Shown here piece by piece: positions 10,382-20,700 of a stretch of DNA of 23,090 nt (positions are counted from its first letter, which is position 1; each line of letters opens with the position of its first letter). The position numbers were made by a program, and so were the translations under genes. Source of the DNA: Pelargonium nanum (lineage: Eukaryota; Streptophyta; Magnoliopsida; Geraniales; Geraniaceae); assembly GCA_036897485.1 (NCBI GenBank), contig JAYMTF010001492.1, forward strand, positions 1 through 23,090. The letters run 5' to 3'. A model generated the notes under the pieces. The model was not told the DNA's origin and searched no databases. It saw only the letters and a list, made by a program, of their open reading frames with translations.

Positions 10382-10911
10382 GTAAGGTTTCTACAATCTC
10401 TGTTTGGTTTCTCAGAAAACTTTTCCTATAATTTTCCTGCTACCAAACGAATCATCGGCTGATATGTTTTTCGTTTATTGAACTTGTTCGAGAACGAACA
10501 ATGAGGATTGAAGAAGGGTTTGGACCCAAGGGGCTGAAAATTCTATCAATTTCAGATCTACGAAATGTTTTATTTTAAATTTATACTACTAGGATACTGG
10601 ATTGTGCTAGTACTAGTTTTTGTATTATGCTATATGCTGTCACTGATCACAGAACTATTCAGTAATTTCTTATTTTCTTTTGAAACCATGTGTTGCATAT
10701 GATTTTAGTTTCAGTTCATGAATGATTTGAAACCTAATTTGTCTTTCTTTGTGTCCTTGTCATAGCTTGTTTCATTTTGATCTATATTTCATTGGGAAAA
10801 GCCCAATTGCACAAATAAATACACAAGTGGAGATACAACCTTTGATGACACGTATGCGTTTGTGCATTTATTTGTACATCTAGGCGCTCCCTATTTCACT
10901 GTATGTTCCAG

Positions 10912-12559
10912 GATTTTCTGTACACGTCAATGTCTTCTACATCTTTCACCAAGGTGTAAGTTCTGAATATTTGCCATGTTTACTCATGAGCACCACTTAG
11001 ATATATTACGTTGTGGAAATGACATTTTTCTGAATCTGGAAATCCTTGTACCTTTTCACATTACAATGATGTGAAATTTATAAATATTCCATTACCAAAC
11101 ACGAAGAAAGTACTATTCTATGTGGAATCTTGAAGCGATGGACAAAATGGTCCTTAAAATGCATCTGATCCATGAAGTGAAATACATGATGATGCTTGGT
11201 AGTTTTGTGTAACATGCTTGACTATTTTTTCTTTTGAGGTTCAAATTGCTGAAGTATCTTTTGACCTTATGATTGCTTATTTCCATTTTCAGTTTTTCTT
11301 TTCATGAGGTGTCTTTTATACAGATATGTTGAAAAGCTCCTACCATTCAAATCCTATTTCAGGTATAGCAACAATAGACGGTTCTCTAATCCAGCTGTAA
11401 AAGTGGCTAGAATCCTATTCCATTTATCACCGCTTTTGGCTCTTAACTTATAGACAGTCTAACACAATGATGTAAATTTGATCTGACATGCAACAAGCTT
11501 GCTATTGTTTGGCTGTTCTAGATGATGAATCACAAATAAGATTGATATGCTCAATGACTAATAGCCTAATGATTATGCAGCATTTTTTCTTCTTCACTTC
11601 TTTGGATTTTATTCCATGGGGTAGTTTGTTGCAAGAAAAATCTTGTTTGAACATGTTAAGAATGCAATTAACATACTGCTATGCTTGCTTGCTGAGTTTC
11701 CAGCCTATTATGTTTCTTGTAGGTATCCATCGTTCTATCATATTGTGTATCAAATATATGGTTAGCATATGCATTGTGAACTTGAAGTTGGTAGGTATAA
11801 CATTTGGGTGTAAATTGTGATTGGCGGATCTTTTCAATATCACAGGGCATGCTATAATTTATAACATAGACTTTTGCGCATGGTTTGGAACTGCAGTATT
11901 ATTGTTTGTAATGCCAGTGTCAGTAGTTTATCTAATTAATAATAGCGAGCTGAAGTGTTATACCTAAACCATTTGCTGAAATATATTCTTTGTTGGTGTT
12001 TCTGTTCTGAACCGAGTAAGTATTTACCTCTCATGTTTAAACTATGATCATTAGAGTTTATTAATACATATTAAAATTGGTCTTTACTGCATGTTAGAAC
12101 TAGCCAAATGTTTCACTTTTGAAAGAGGCTCTCCATAGGATATTGATTTTGTCAAATTTTAGAATTGTGATTTGAAGTTTTGGTAACTTTTATAAAATTT
12201 ATGGAATGCTAAGAGTACATTGAAGGTTAAAATTAGCATATGCCAAAAATAGGCTGTGAAGACCTGCTTTACAACAGAAAACTATGTAGGAAGATCCATG
12301 ATATTTATGTGGAAAGAAGTTGAGTTTGGGGTTTTATATTTTCCTGGAAATCAATTGAGCCAACATACCTCTACTAGAGAAGAGTGATGCTTATAGTTTA
12401 TATATTAGTATGTTCAAATCTCATTGAGAATAAATTGATTGATCTGGCTATCTTGTACAAATTTATCTTTGGTCAAAACATTGATATGATATGATTCTTT
12501 TTTGGTTTTACAGGGATGTAAAGCTCAATTTTCCTCTGGAGGTCCACATTCATAAAGAG
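10912..12559 (+). pseudogene. Candidate downstream exons of an unrecognised gene
   Basis: Three short segments with GT/AG borders join in one open frame: 10912-10955, 11324-11362 and 12514-12559. They read DFLYTSMSSTSFTKV, then YVEKLLPFKSYF with a split Arg, then DVKLNFPLEVHIHKE. The phases match (2 then 2), which is unlikely for random AT-rich DNA, though each exon is very small. An ATG at 10930-10932 could start a short protein if the upstream exon is dead. Exon 10189-10381 does not enter this frame directly (phase 1 against 0), so either the two belong to different transcripts or the gene is broken. I do not recognise the protein. Confidence 0.3.
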
Positions 12560-13028
12560 GTATTCATTTCAAACTTGGACACTCTTTTTGACTGGCTTCC
12601 AGACAAAGCTCAGTAGTGTGAAAACCTTGTCATTTTTCTATTTAAACCGAACTGCAGTAATGGCTTCATCATTTTGAAGTACCTGGCCCGTCCTGTCTGG
12701 ATCTTTTTAAAAATCTGAGAGGTACAACTCAGCTGGTGTTGAATAATGGCTACCTTGATCCTGTCGAAATTTGACAACCTTTATACTTGATCTGTTGATC
12801 TATCCTAATCCTAGATTAGACTGTGCTTCACTCTGTCTGTTCTAAATGGACACTTACAGAAATATCAGCCTGTTTTAGCCTTACTCTATCAATAATTTGC
12901 CCACAGTATACTACTTGTCCAGTTAGTAGTGCTTGTTTGGGAGGTCTAATTATTCTTGCAGAAGTGAATGTCGGTAGACATTCAGGCAAAAGTTGTTTGG
13001 TCATTGGAGTATGGAAGAGTAACTTTTA

Positions 13029-13084
13029 GACGATGAAGGTCCACAAGACTACAGGAGGTTGGAGGCTCTTGCACCAACTCTTGT
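13029..13084 (+). other. Exon-like segment, unrecognised
   Basis: After a TTTTAG acceptor-like site, one frame reads DDEGPQDYRRLEALAPTL, which looks protein-like, and a GTATGT donor follows. Its phase does not match the preceding candidate exon ending at 12559, so an extra exon or a frameshift would be needed. Another in-phase segment (13810-13833, reading LIAPTFVS and a stop) follows a TTTCAG acceptor. Evidence is weak and transcripts are needed to judge it. Confidence 0.2.
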
Positions 13085-13125
13085 ATGTATTTCAAACCCA
13101 CTTTTTATTTTTTTTTGTTTTGTTT

Positions 13126-13145
13126 AAAAAAAAAAAAAAAAAAAA
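13126..13145. repeat. A20 homopolymer after a T-rich run
   Basis: Twenty consecutive A residues follow a T-rich stretch (about 13101-13117). This may be a retroposed tail or an ordinary homopolymer. No target-site duplication is obvious beside it. Confidence 0.8.
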
Positions 13146-15040
13146 CACAATAAGGCTGCCTAAGAGAATATGAGCCGATCTAAGATTTAAGACAAGTCTT
13201 TACTATATGCGGTAGATCTAGATGTAATATGTGTCAACCTCAGAATTAGATATACATGATTTTACTTTTTGCGGAAGACCGTTCTAATGGTCGACCTACA
13301 GCCAGGAGACCATATTGATATTTATTGACCTGTTAGACATGTAACAATCTGAAGACATTTTAGTAAATTTATAATTATACCACTCATCTTAGACAATTTC
13401 ATCAAACTCGCTTCAGTCATTGTTTTACCAAACAAAGCCTCTACTTTTTATCTTTTTCAAGCTATTAGACAATCTAAACAAATCCTTTGTCCAACGCTTA
13501 AAAGTATTAAGTACACATGCTCAACCTAATTCTATATAGTGAAGTTTTTGGTTTAGACCGAGCCAAACAATTAACTTTAGTAAATTTTAATGGTGTTGCA
13601 TTATTGAATCGGTTGGCTTGCTCTTATTCTTTGGTTAGATTCGACAAACTCCTAAAAACACAAAAATCTCATTCTTGTTGTGGTATGATTTTTGTGGCTA
13701 TAGATTTGTCTAGAGTCAAGTGGTTTTTTCTATAAAAAAACATGCAATTTGTGCAACAAATTGTAATGGCTTGAACTCTAATTTAGCTTGTTCTGGTGTT
13801 GCATTTCAGCTGATTGCTCCTACTTTCGTCTCGTGAACACTACTCTGCTCTCAACGGTACGTGACGTATGTTTTAGAATGATTTGCAATATCTGCATTAG
13901 TAAAATATTTAAAAGAAAATCTGGTTAGGCAAAAAAGTTTATATTATGCTTTAGTTCAAATTATTTATACACTTTTATGTTGGTTCCGTGATTACCAAAC
14001 ACTCCCATCTGATTTTGTGTGGGTTCGCCACGTGTCCCATCATGATTGATTGTGCTGCATGTGATTGGTTGTTAATTGTTGACTATGCAAATTCTAGACA
14101 CTCACCTATTTTAATTAGGTGTGGATCATCACAGGGTTATAATTTTCCGTGTGGGTCCCTAATATTAAGAATATTGGATTTTTCTCCCATCTAGTTGCCT
14201 AAAATTCGATATATATATTAAATGGAGTTATAAAACATAATTAAAAAGAAATTAAGGGAAAAAAGTTGAAAGTCTCTTTCTCCACGTCATTAAGGATAAG
14301 GTTTTGGTGTTGTCTGTTGGATGCATGCGACATGTCGTTCGTTGGACTGATGTTGACTTCTTTGGATGTGAAGAATGAGAATTGCACTCTTTAATTGCAC
14401 TATTAAACTATTTAAATGTGATGCACTTCATTTGCTTTGTTTTTCTGTTTAATATGTGATTGTTCATGTATTAGTTAATTATTTTAATATTTATAATTGC
14501 AAAACAGTAGTATAAATAATGATGAAGTTATTGTATGTTTGAATAATTTTGAGATATTATATAAAAGAAAGAGACAGGTTTTTGACCATGAATTCTGACA
14601 TATGTTACAAGAAGTCGGCCGATATTTTAATATTCATGGTAATTATGTGAAAAATAGAAGAAAACACGTGGGTTAAAACAGTAGAGACAAAAAAAATGGC
14701 ACGTGAGGTGGGGTTGGGACTTGGTAGGAACGAGGAAAGAGAGGTATGTTAAAGTAAAACTTAGGTTCACACACGGCTTCTCCTCGTCCTCACTTGTCTT
14801 AATCACACAACACACTAGAGTGTTTAGACCAACATCAATGCCACTCCACTCTATTCACCTAAAATACCAATCTTAAAATGTATGTAGTTCTTGTTTTCTC
14901 ATTTTCAAATAAACAGATTGGATGTGCCAAACCCATGTCTAATCTCAATATCATTAGGTGGGAAAATATGTTTACCATATTCGAAAGCTATTCTAATTAG
15001 GAAAGATAAATTACATATGAAAACTATATATGTAATTGTC
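13146..15040. other. AT-rich intergenic region
   Basis: No gene is supported. Two G-boxes (CACGTG) occur at 14665-14670 and 14700-14705, and an ACGTGTC (ABRE-like) lies near 14030. They are more than 1.2 kb upstream of the DVL gene and may be chance. Open frames here lack family similarity. Confidence 0.5.
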
Positions 15041-15418
15041 TCCCCATCTAAGTGGGTTTTCCTGTCAGCGAGGAAGGTGAAGTTGAACACTGATGGGGCG
15101 GTTTTCGAGCTGAAGGGCTAATTTGGGGGAAGGTGGATAGTCAAGAACAACAATGACAGATGTTGGGGCGGTGGGCGTTCAGGATGGCTTTGACGTAGGG
15201 ACCCTAGGGTGGTGGAAGCTATTACCATTTGAGAGGCTTTGAGTTGGGTAGCGGATTGCTGTTGAGATGTCACAATTGTTGAGCCGGACGCTTTTAAAGT
15301 TGCTCGTGCTTTTCATACTGGAAGGAAGCACTCGAGTGTCTTTGGTCTGATCATTAGAAACATATTAGATTTGTTTTCTCAATTTTCGAATACCTCGTCC
15401 CTATTTCATATTTGTTAA
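15041..15418 (+). pseudogene. Degenerate RNase H-like (RVT_3) domain remnant
   Basis: A single frame carries an RNase H-like domain of the type found fused to plant LINE reverse transcriptases and in orphan plant RNase H proteins. It opens with SKWVFLSARKVKLNTDGAVF, where the family has W-x-PP-x-G-x-x-K-x-N-x-DGA. It continues with DPRVVEAITI, EALSWVADC, VEPDAFKVARAFHTGRKHSS and VFGLIIRNILDLFSQFS. The first catalytic Asp (NTDGA), the Glu of VVEA and the Asp of EPDA are still there. The frame is broken by stops at 15119-15121 (TAA), 15191-15193 (TGA), 15230-15232 (TGA), 15263-15265 (TGA) and 15416-15418 (TAA), with few or no indels. No reverse transcriptase domain was recognised upstream. It is a dead fragment, either of a LINE or of a host RNase H-like gene. 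Confidence 0.75.
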
Positions 15419-15616
15419 ATGGTGATTTGGTGTGTTAAGTTTTAATAAATGACTTTCTTAAATAAATAAAAAACTATAAATTCGGCTAAAACACTAAAAC
15501 AGTTAACCACTTTAATTGAAACACTGTTGAGGGTTGACTATACTATGAACTATGTCTATAGTACATAGGATGTGTTGTTTTTTATTTTTTTGATAGAAAC
15601 TAGAAAGGATGTGTTG

Positions 15617-15723
15617 TTAATGATTATCCTTTCTTAAAAATATTTCTAGGTGCTTTGTGTTTAATAATTAATGATTATCCTTTCTTAAAAATATTTCTAG
15701 GTGCTTTGTGTTTAATAATTAAT
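15617..15723. repeat. 51-bp perfect tandem duplication
   Basis: Two complete copies, 15617-15667 and 15668-15718, are identical, and a third copy starts for five bases (15719-15723). The unit includes TGATTATCCTTTCTTAAAAA and TAGGTGCTTTGTG. The perfect identity points to a recent duplication. It lies about 275 bases upstream of the DVL TATA box. Confidence 0.95.
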
Positions 15724-15803
15724 ACTAATAGGTGGGCCACTGGAGACAAAAGATAAAAGGCAAAATAGCAAAAAGAGGAGAGGAGAGAGAGTGAGAGGAG
15801 CAA

Positions 15804-15898
15804 TGACGTCATAATTCTAAGCCGTAGAAACGATGACTGGACACAAATCAGAAAAGAGTAGGGACCACACGCAGTCCAAGCTTATCGACCCTATAAAT
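15804..15898 (+). promoter_or_regulatory. DVL gene core promoter: TGACGTCA palindrome and TATA box
   Basis: A perfect TGACGTCA palindrome (a bZIP/TGA-factor type site) lies at 15804-15811, just after a GA-rich tract (about 15774-15801). A TATA box, TATAAAT, sits at 15892-15898, about 100 bases before the ATG. A pyrimidine/CA-rich, ATG-free leader follows. The motifs are read directly, and factor binding is inferred from the motif only. Confidence 0.65.
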
Positions 15899-15998
15899 CT
15901 TCACCCATTTCGTCCCAACCTACACAGTCTTGTTTATTTTCTCTCCACAAACAAAACCAAAAAAGTAGCCACCCAACCCAAAATTCACATCAAATCAC

Positions 15999-16175
15999 AT
16001 GTCTGTTCCATACATGATCTCTCACTCCGGCAAGAGCCACCGTCGCCGGACCACCACTGTCCGTCACCGGTGCCTGCTAATGGTGAAGCAGCAGAAGACC
16101 AGATTCTACGTCATCGGCCGCTGCATCTCCATGCTCCTCTGCTGGCAAGAACACGACGCCGCCGTCAAAGATTGA
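15999..16175 (+). CDS. DVL/RTFL (ROTUNDIFOLIA4-LIKE) small peptide
   Basis: An intronless 58-aa frame. Members of this plant-only family are short, plasma-membrane-associated peptides that change organ shape and cell proliferation when overexpressed. The N-terminus is variable and basic (HSGKSHRRRTTT, about 9-20). The C-terminal half carries the family domain: RCLLMVKQQKTRFYVIGRC (24-42), then ISMLLCWQEHD (43-53). It matches the family pattern K-x-QR-x-RFYI-x-RRC-x-x-ML-x-CW, with the paired Cys and the CW at 48-49. Position 33 (QQK) has Lys where the family often has Arg, and 40-41 reads GR where RR is usual. The length is typical. TATA box, ATG-free leader and codon choice support it. A second in-frame Met at codon 6 is possible. 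A longer overlapping frame (15833-16330) in another register has no similarity and is an artefact of GC-rich sequence. Confidence 0.88.
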   Translation: MSVPYMISHSGKSHRRRTTTVRHRCLLMVKQQKTRFYVIGRCISMLLCWQEHDAAVKD

Positions 16176-17312
16176 TCAATCATCTTCCAATTCCGATACT
16201 CATTTTCGATGCGAATCACGAGACAAGACAACAATCGAAAATTAGATTGCTTCTCTTGAGGAATCAGGTTCGAGCCAGAAACACAGGTTCCTGGAATTGC
16301 TGTGGTGATTTGGGGGTTTGCGGCTCATAATTCTCAACGGTCAAATATTGGGGCCTGAAATTCGGACGCACACGATTGCTTGGGCTGTTCGTTGTAAATA
16401 ATAAATCATTTTTTTTATTGTTTATTAATGAAATCAACTTGTGGCAATGGCGGCGCCTGCATTGTCACGATGTTTATAAAAAAATTATGATTAGGAGAAT
16501 GTTTGTTTTATTTCTAGGATTTGAAATGGTTTAGGCATTGGAAATCCCTAGAAAAGACGGTTTCTAGAATGTGTGTACAATTTGGGTTTTTACATGGGAG
16601 ATTGTACTATGTTTCCTTGCTTCTATGAAACTTCATCATTTCTTTGTCCTCGTGCACTCTTGATCAATTATTGGCCTCTTAATATTGATATATGTGTGTG
16701 ACCAATGCACATGCACAAAACCGAGTGGAAGGAAGGTATTTGTACTATCACTCATTTATTATTTAGTTTCGCATCAACAGGAAAGGGCCGAAATCTGCCT
16801 GGCAGCAAAGTTTACAAACTTCTTATGTTTGTCCTAAATAAAACTAGTCACGCCCAAAGGTGGATACAACAATCACCACTTGATTGACCCGTTTGGTTTA
16901 AAAATGGACTGGCCGACCTGGTTGAACCTGCACCCTAGTAAGGTTACCGGACCGGTTCTTATCTCACTACAAATTCTTGTTTTTGGTGACATCCAAAATA
17001 AGTTGTTGTCAATAAATACACAAAGAGTTGTGCTTAGAAACCGTGACCGTTGAGCTGACATGAATAAAAATTTAATAATGATCAAAACTTGGGCGCTTTC
17101 GTGACTAACTCTTTTTCTTCGTGCACTTGGACGCCTTTGGTGTCAACAATTACTGACTTTCTGCGATGGAATGTTTTGTCGCAAAAAATGAAATTTATTG
17201 TAATGTTTGACCTAGTAGAAGGGTCAATCCGGTGGTACCCAGTCAAAATTATACGTTGCATCAGCCGGTTAGCCCAGTTCATGTGTTTATTTAGAAAAAA
17301 ATGAAATGAAGT
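16176..17312. other. 3' flank of the DVL gene and intergenic DNA
   Basis: The first 250 bases after the DVL stop are still moderately GC-rich and probably form its 3' untranslated region, with A/T-rich polyadenylation-like sequence near 16395-16430 (AATAATAAATC). The rest is AT-rich, with no coding segment I can support on either strand. Confidence 0.5.
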
Positions 17313-17640
17313 TGGGCTTGTTGGCGTGGGCCACATTTACTATCCAGCCCAAACTCATTTTTATTCAAGTCCACAAGAATGTTATAATTGATGGCCCATA
17401 AAACAATAAAAGTTTAAAACCAAGCATAACCCAACTTCACCATCTCCTTCTTCCTTCTTTGAGATTGGAAGGCTTGGCCCAAACTGGAGGATTTGAATAC
17501 ATAAAGCCCAGTTTCGCGGTTTTCTTTATACGACGTCGTCTTCACTTTCTAACCCACCTTCCCCGCGTTTAGCACGTTCATGTCCTGTCTTGTCACTTCA
17601 GTGTCCGCCATTGCTACACACAGAGAAAACCAAACCCTAG
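17313..17640 (+). promoter_or_regulatory. Site II cluster plus telo-box in the TRM5 promoter
   Basis: Six site II motifs occur: TGGGCT 17313-17318, TGGGCC 17327-17332, and in reverse orientation AGCCCA 17346-17351, GGCCCA 17393-17398, GGCCCA 17476-17481 and AGCCCA 17515-17520. A telo-box, AAACCCTAG, lies at 17632-17640, and a palindrome, ACGACGTCGT, at 17530-17539. Site II plus telo-box is the known plant combination for co-regulated ribosomal-protein and translation genes. It fits a tRNA-modifying enzyme expressed with growth. Regulation is inferred from the motifs. Confidence 0.7.
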
Positions 17641-17641
17641 T

Positions 17642-17773
17642 GTAAGTGAAAACCTCAAATTTTTTTCTCTTACATGTTCGGCAAGCTCACAGTCACAATT
17701 GTTACTTATTTTCTTCTAATTATTAGTGTTTATTATATAATTAGTTGACGAAAATCCAGAAATAGCTACTCAG
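17642..17773 (+). other. Probable intron in the TRM5 5' leader
   Basis: A GTAAGTG donor begins at 17642, right after the telo-box. Acceptors are available at 17758-17759 (TCCAG) or 17772-17773 (CTCAG), shortly before the ATG. The AT-rich, T-rich sequence between is intron-like. This would leave a short leader exon carrying the telo-box. Confidence 0.5.
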
Positions 17774-17785
17774 GAGAAAAGTGCG

Positions 17786-20700
17786 ATGGCGTTGGACGAA
17801 AGCAAGTTTGATGTGAAATTGGAGTTGCTGGCACTTCGAATCCCCCGGGAGCTTTGCAAAACCGCCACTCGCTTACTCAATGGGTCTGTTTCTATTCATT
17901 TTCGTCTACTTTTACACTAGTTTCTAGTAATAAAAATCGGTGATTTTGATCTTTTTTTTCGTTGTATCTGCAGATATTTGCTTGACAAGCCCCGTATAAA
18001 ACCTATTACTGAGGATCCAACTTGTGAGAAAAACCGCTACATGATACTATCTGAAAAGATTCAAAATCCTGGTAAGAAAAATGTTGAATTGTTTTTGTTT
18101 GAGACACTGATGTTACAAATTGAAAAAAGACGTTGCTATGTTTGTGAATTGGGTTGAGGACCATTATACAATATGTTTACATTGTAACCCAAGTAATTTG
18201 GGGTTTATAGCTCTCACTGTGTTCGTACCAGACCAGGCGACCACTTGCCTTTTATGCTCGCATCTTTGATAGCCTCAAATATGCCCAAATGTCAAAGTGT
18301 TCCATTTCATGGAACATGGATATATATATATTTTTTTATTATTTGGTTTGTTAAGCTCATATTGCATTCTACATTCACATTTGTTAGATTTAGCACTTCC
18401 TAATCTGCTTGTTTCTGGCAATACAATCTAATTGAGCCAGATATGTGTGTAGGATATGTATTGTTGAGTAAATACGATTGCTTTTTTGCTGAATAGTTGC
18501 TCATCTCTGTGTGTGTACTTTGGGAGTGGAGCAGATTTATCTGATGTTCCAGATCAAACACTTGATGAACTGAAGAAATTGTGCAAGATTGAAGTGGTTC
18601 CCTACTCATTAACTCTTGGATATTCCTATTGGGGGGCAGGTACTTGAAGTGTTCTTTCATTGAATATTCATTGCCTTCAATATTTCAATTTTTTTTATAA
18701 TCATATCATCTCTGTTAGCTTGGCATTGCTACTTTTACCTTAATGATTAGCCCATAGTTCTTGAATTCAAACTTATAAAATTCTGTCATTAATATTTGTA
18801 TAATTTATTTTATTGTGTTCATTTCAATGTGTTGTTCATATAGTTTGTTACTTAGTCTCGTGTTTTATCCCTTATTAAAGTTTATAAATTAAAATGGATA
18901 GATTGAATGGTAAAGATTACAATTATATCATATTTAACCATTTTGACATATTCAGAATTTTAGCCATTTGTGTCAGATCAGAATGCAAACTCTTTGTCCA
19001 TATCCGTAGACTATTACAGTATGCATAAGGTTTTATTTTTCTCATAATGAGTTTCATGTCATCCGTTTTATCCATCATCAAGTTTGTTTCAATCAATACG
19101 GAGTCTGAGCATTCAAAAATTCACTTTTCAGCACCAACCGTCATTTTAAGGCTCTTAACTTTTTCCACGCCTATGAACATGAACTAGAGGAAGACATTAG
19201 CAAGAATAACAATAGATATATGAGTATGGAAGCATGGCTTTGTTTATTCTTCTTAAAATTATCTCCCAAAATGACCATTGTGGATAGGAAGGTGCAAATG
19301 GTTAGGACTATTTCAAAAGCTGCATAAATGTACGGACATTATTATGAGGCGTTGCGAGTGTATTTCTTTTACTGACAAATTACTATCTTATATGGTATCT
19401 CGATTTTAGATCATGTGCTGAAGCAGATACTTCCATCTGGAGTGGAGGTACCTTCATCTTTTGAAACAATAGTTAAGTATTCAATTTATGTTAATTACCT
19501 TTACTTTTTGCTGCTCATTTCCTTCTCTCTTTTTTGTCAATAGTATTCTTAATAGAGAGTTTTCCAGGTTCTTATACATTGTTACTTTTGAATTGGGTTA
19601 TTCAGGATTACAAGATACTACACACACTTTCAATTTCTCCTTACAATTTACATGGGAAACCTAACTACTAATGGGGAATAAACATTTATTGTTACCCTTA
19701 TGCAGGTCATGTTGCCCATTTGAATATAAACGGTGACCTAGATCCATACAAGGATGTTATTGCAAAGGTCATTTATGATGTATGTTTTCATCTTTTATCC
19801 ACCATTGCTTTTCACTTAATCTTCTATTTATTTTTTTAAATGAAATTTCATGGGATGCTATCCGATGTAGTGATATATATAAATATAATATGCTTAATGT
19901 CTTTCATTCTAGACATTTTATTCTCTTCAGTCTTTCTTGTAGATGGTTCGTTTTACCATAATAATTGTTTTCTTGTGGGGCAATTTGTCTTCATCCACAG
20001 TTTCCTTTGTTCTGTGGTCATCTTATATAGCTGAGTTACTTTATACATCACTATATACATTACTTGAGAGTTGAGACTGACGGTAACAGTTTTTTCAACT
20101 CCTTGACATTGACTTTTCAAGTCCTACTTTGCAAATCTTGCGTCTCGTGTGTCAGTCGCTATAACTTAAGTTAAAAAACTATCTATTTCTTCTTTGTTCT
20201 TCTGTGCTAGTATTAGGCCAGCTTATATCTCTCTTGCCGTCTAGAAGCTATTACTTGCAGTTCTGATCTTATTTTTCTTGTGGTGGCAACCTTTGAGTTG
20301 AGCATACAATTCCATTTATTTGTTGCATCTTGCTGTCGTCTGCTACATCAAGTTTTGAGTATATTTTCTGATGTCTGCAGAAAAATTATCCAAGAATTCA
20401 AACCGTGGTTAATAAAGTTGGAGCAATTACCAATGAGTTCCGTGTTCCACAGTTTGAAGTTTTAGCTGGAAAGAATGATATGGTTACAGAAGTGAAGCAA
20501 TACGGGGCAACATTCAAACTTGATTATAGTCTTGTTTACTGGAATTCAAGATTGGAACATGAACACATACGGTTGGTTTCTCAGTTCCAGCCAGGGGATA
20601 TTATTTGTGACATGTTTGCTGGTATTGGACCTTTTGCTATTCCAGCAGCACAGAAAGGATGCTTAGTGTATGCAAATGATTTAAATCCTGATAGCATTCG

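Noticed and set aside
11488-11820. A 110-aa open frame in the gap between the candidate exons
   Set aside because: It is hydrophobic and Cys/Leu/Ile-rich as AT-rich DNA yields. No similarity, no splice support.
15833-16330. A 165-aa open frame over the DVL locus
   Set aside because: It begins upstream of the TATA box, shows no family similarity and is rich in His/Arg/Pro as expected from reading GC-rich codons out of register. The 58-aa DVL frame explains the sequence.
16955-16990. CACTACAAATTCTTG near 16967 resembling a CACTA transposon end
   Set aside because: I found no matching inverted TAGTG end or target duplication within a reasonable distance, so one short match is not enough.
17082-17336. 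Opposing open frames on both strands near 17082-17336
   Set aside because: Neither shows a known domain. The region overlaps the start of the TRM5 promoter motifs, and codon use is not coding-like.
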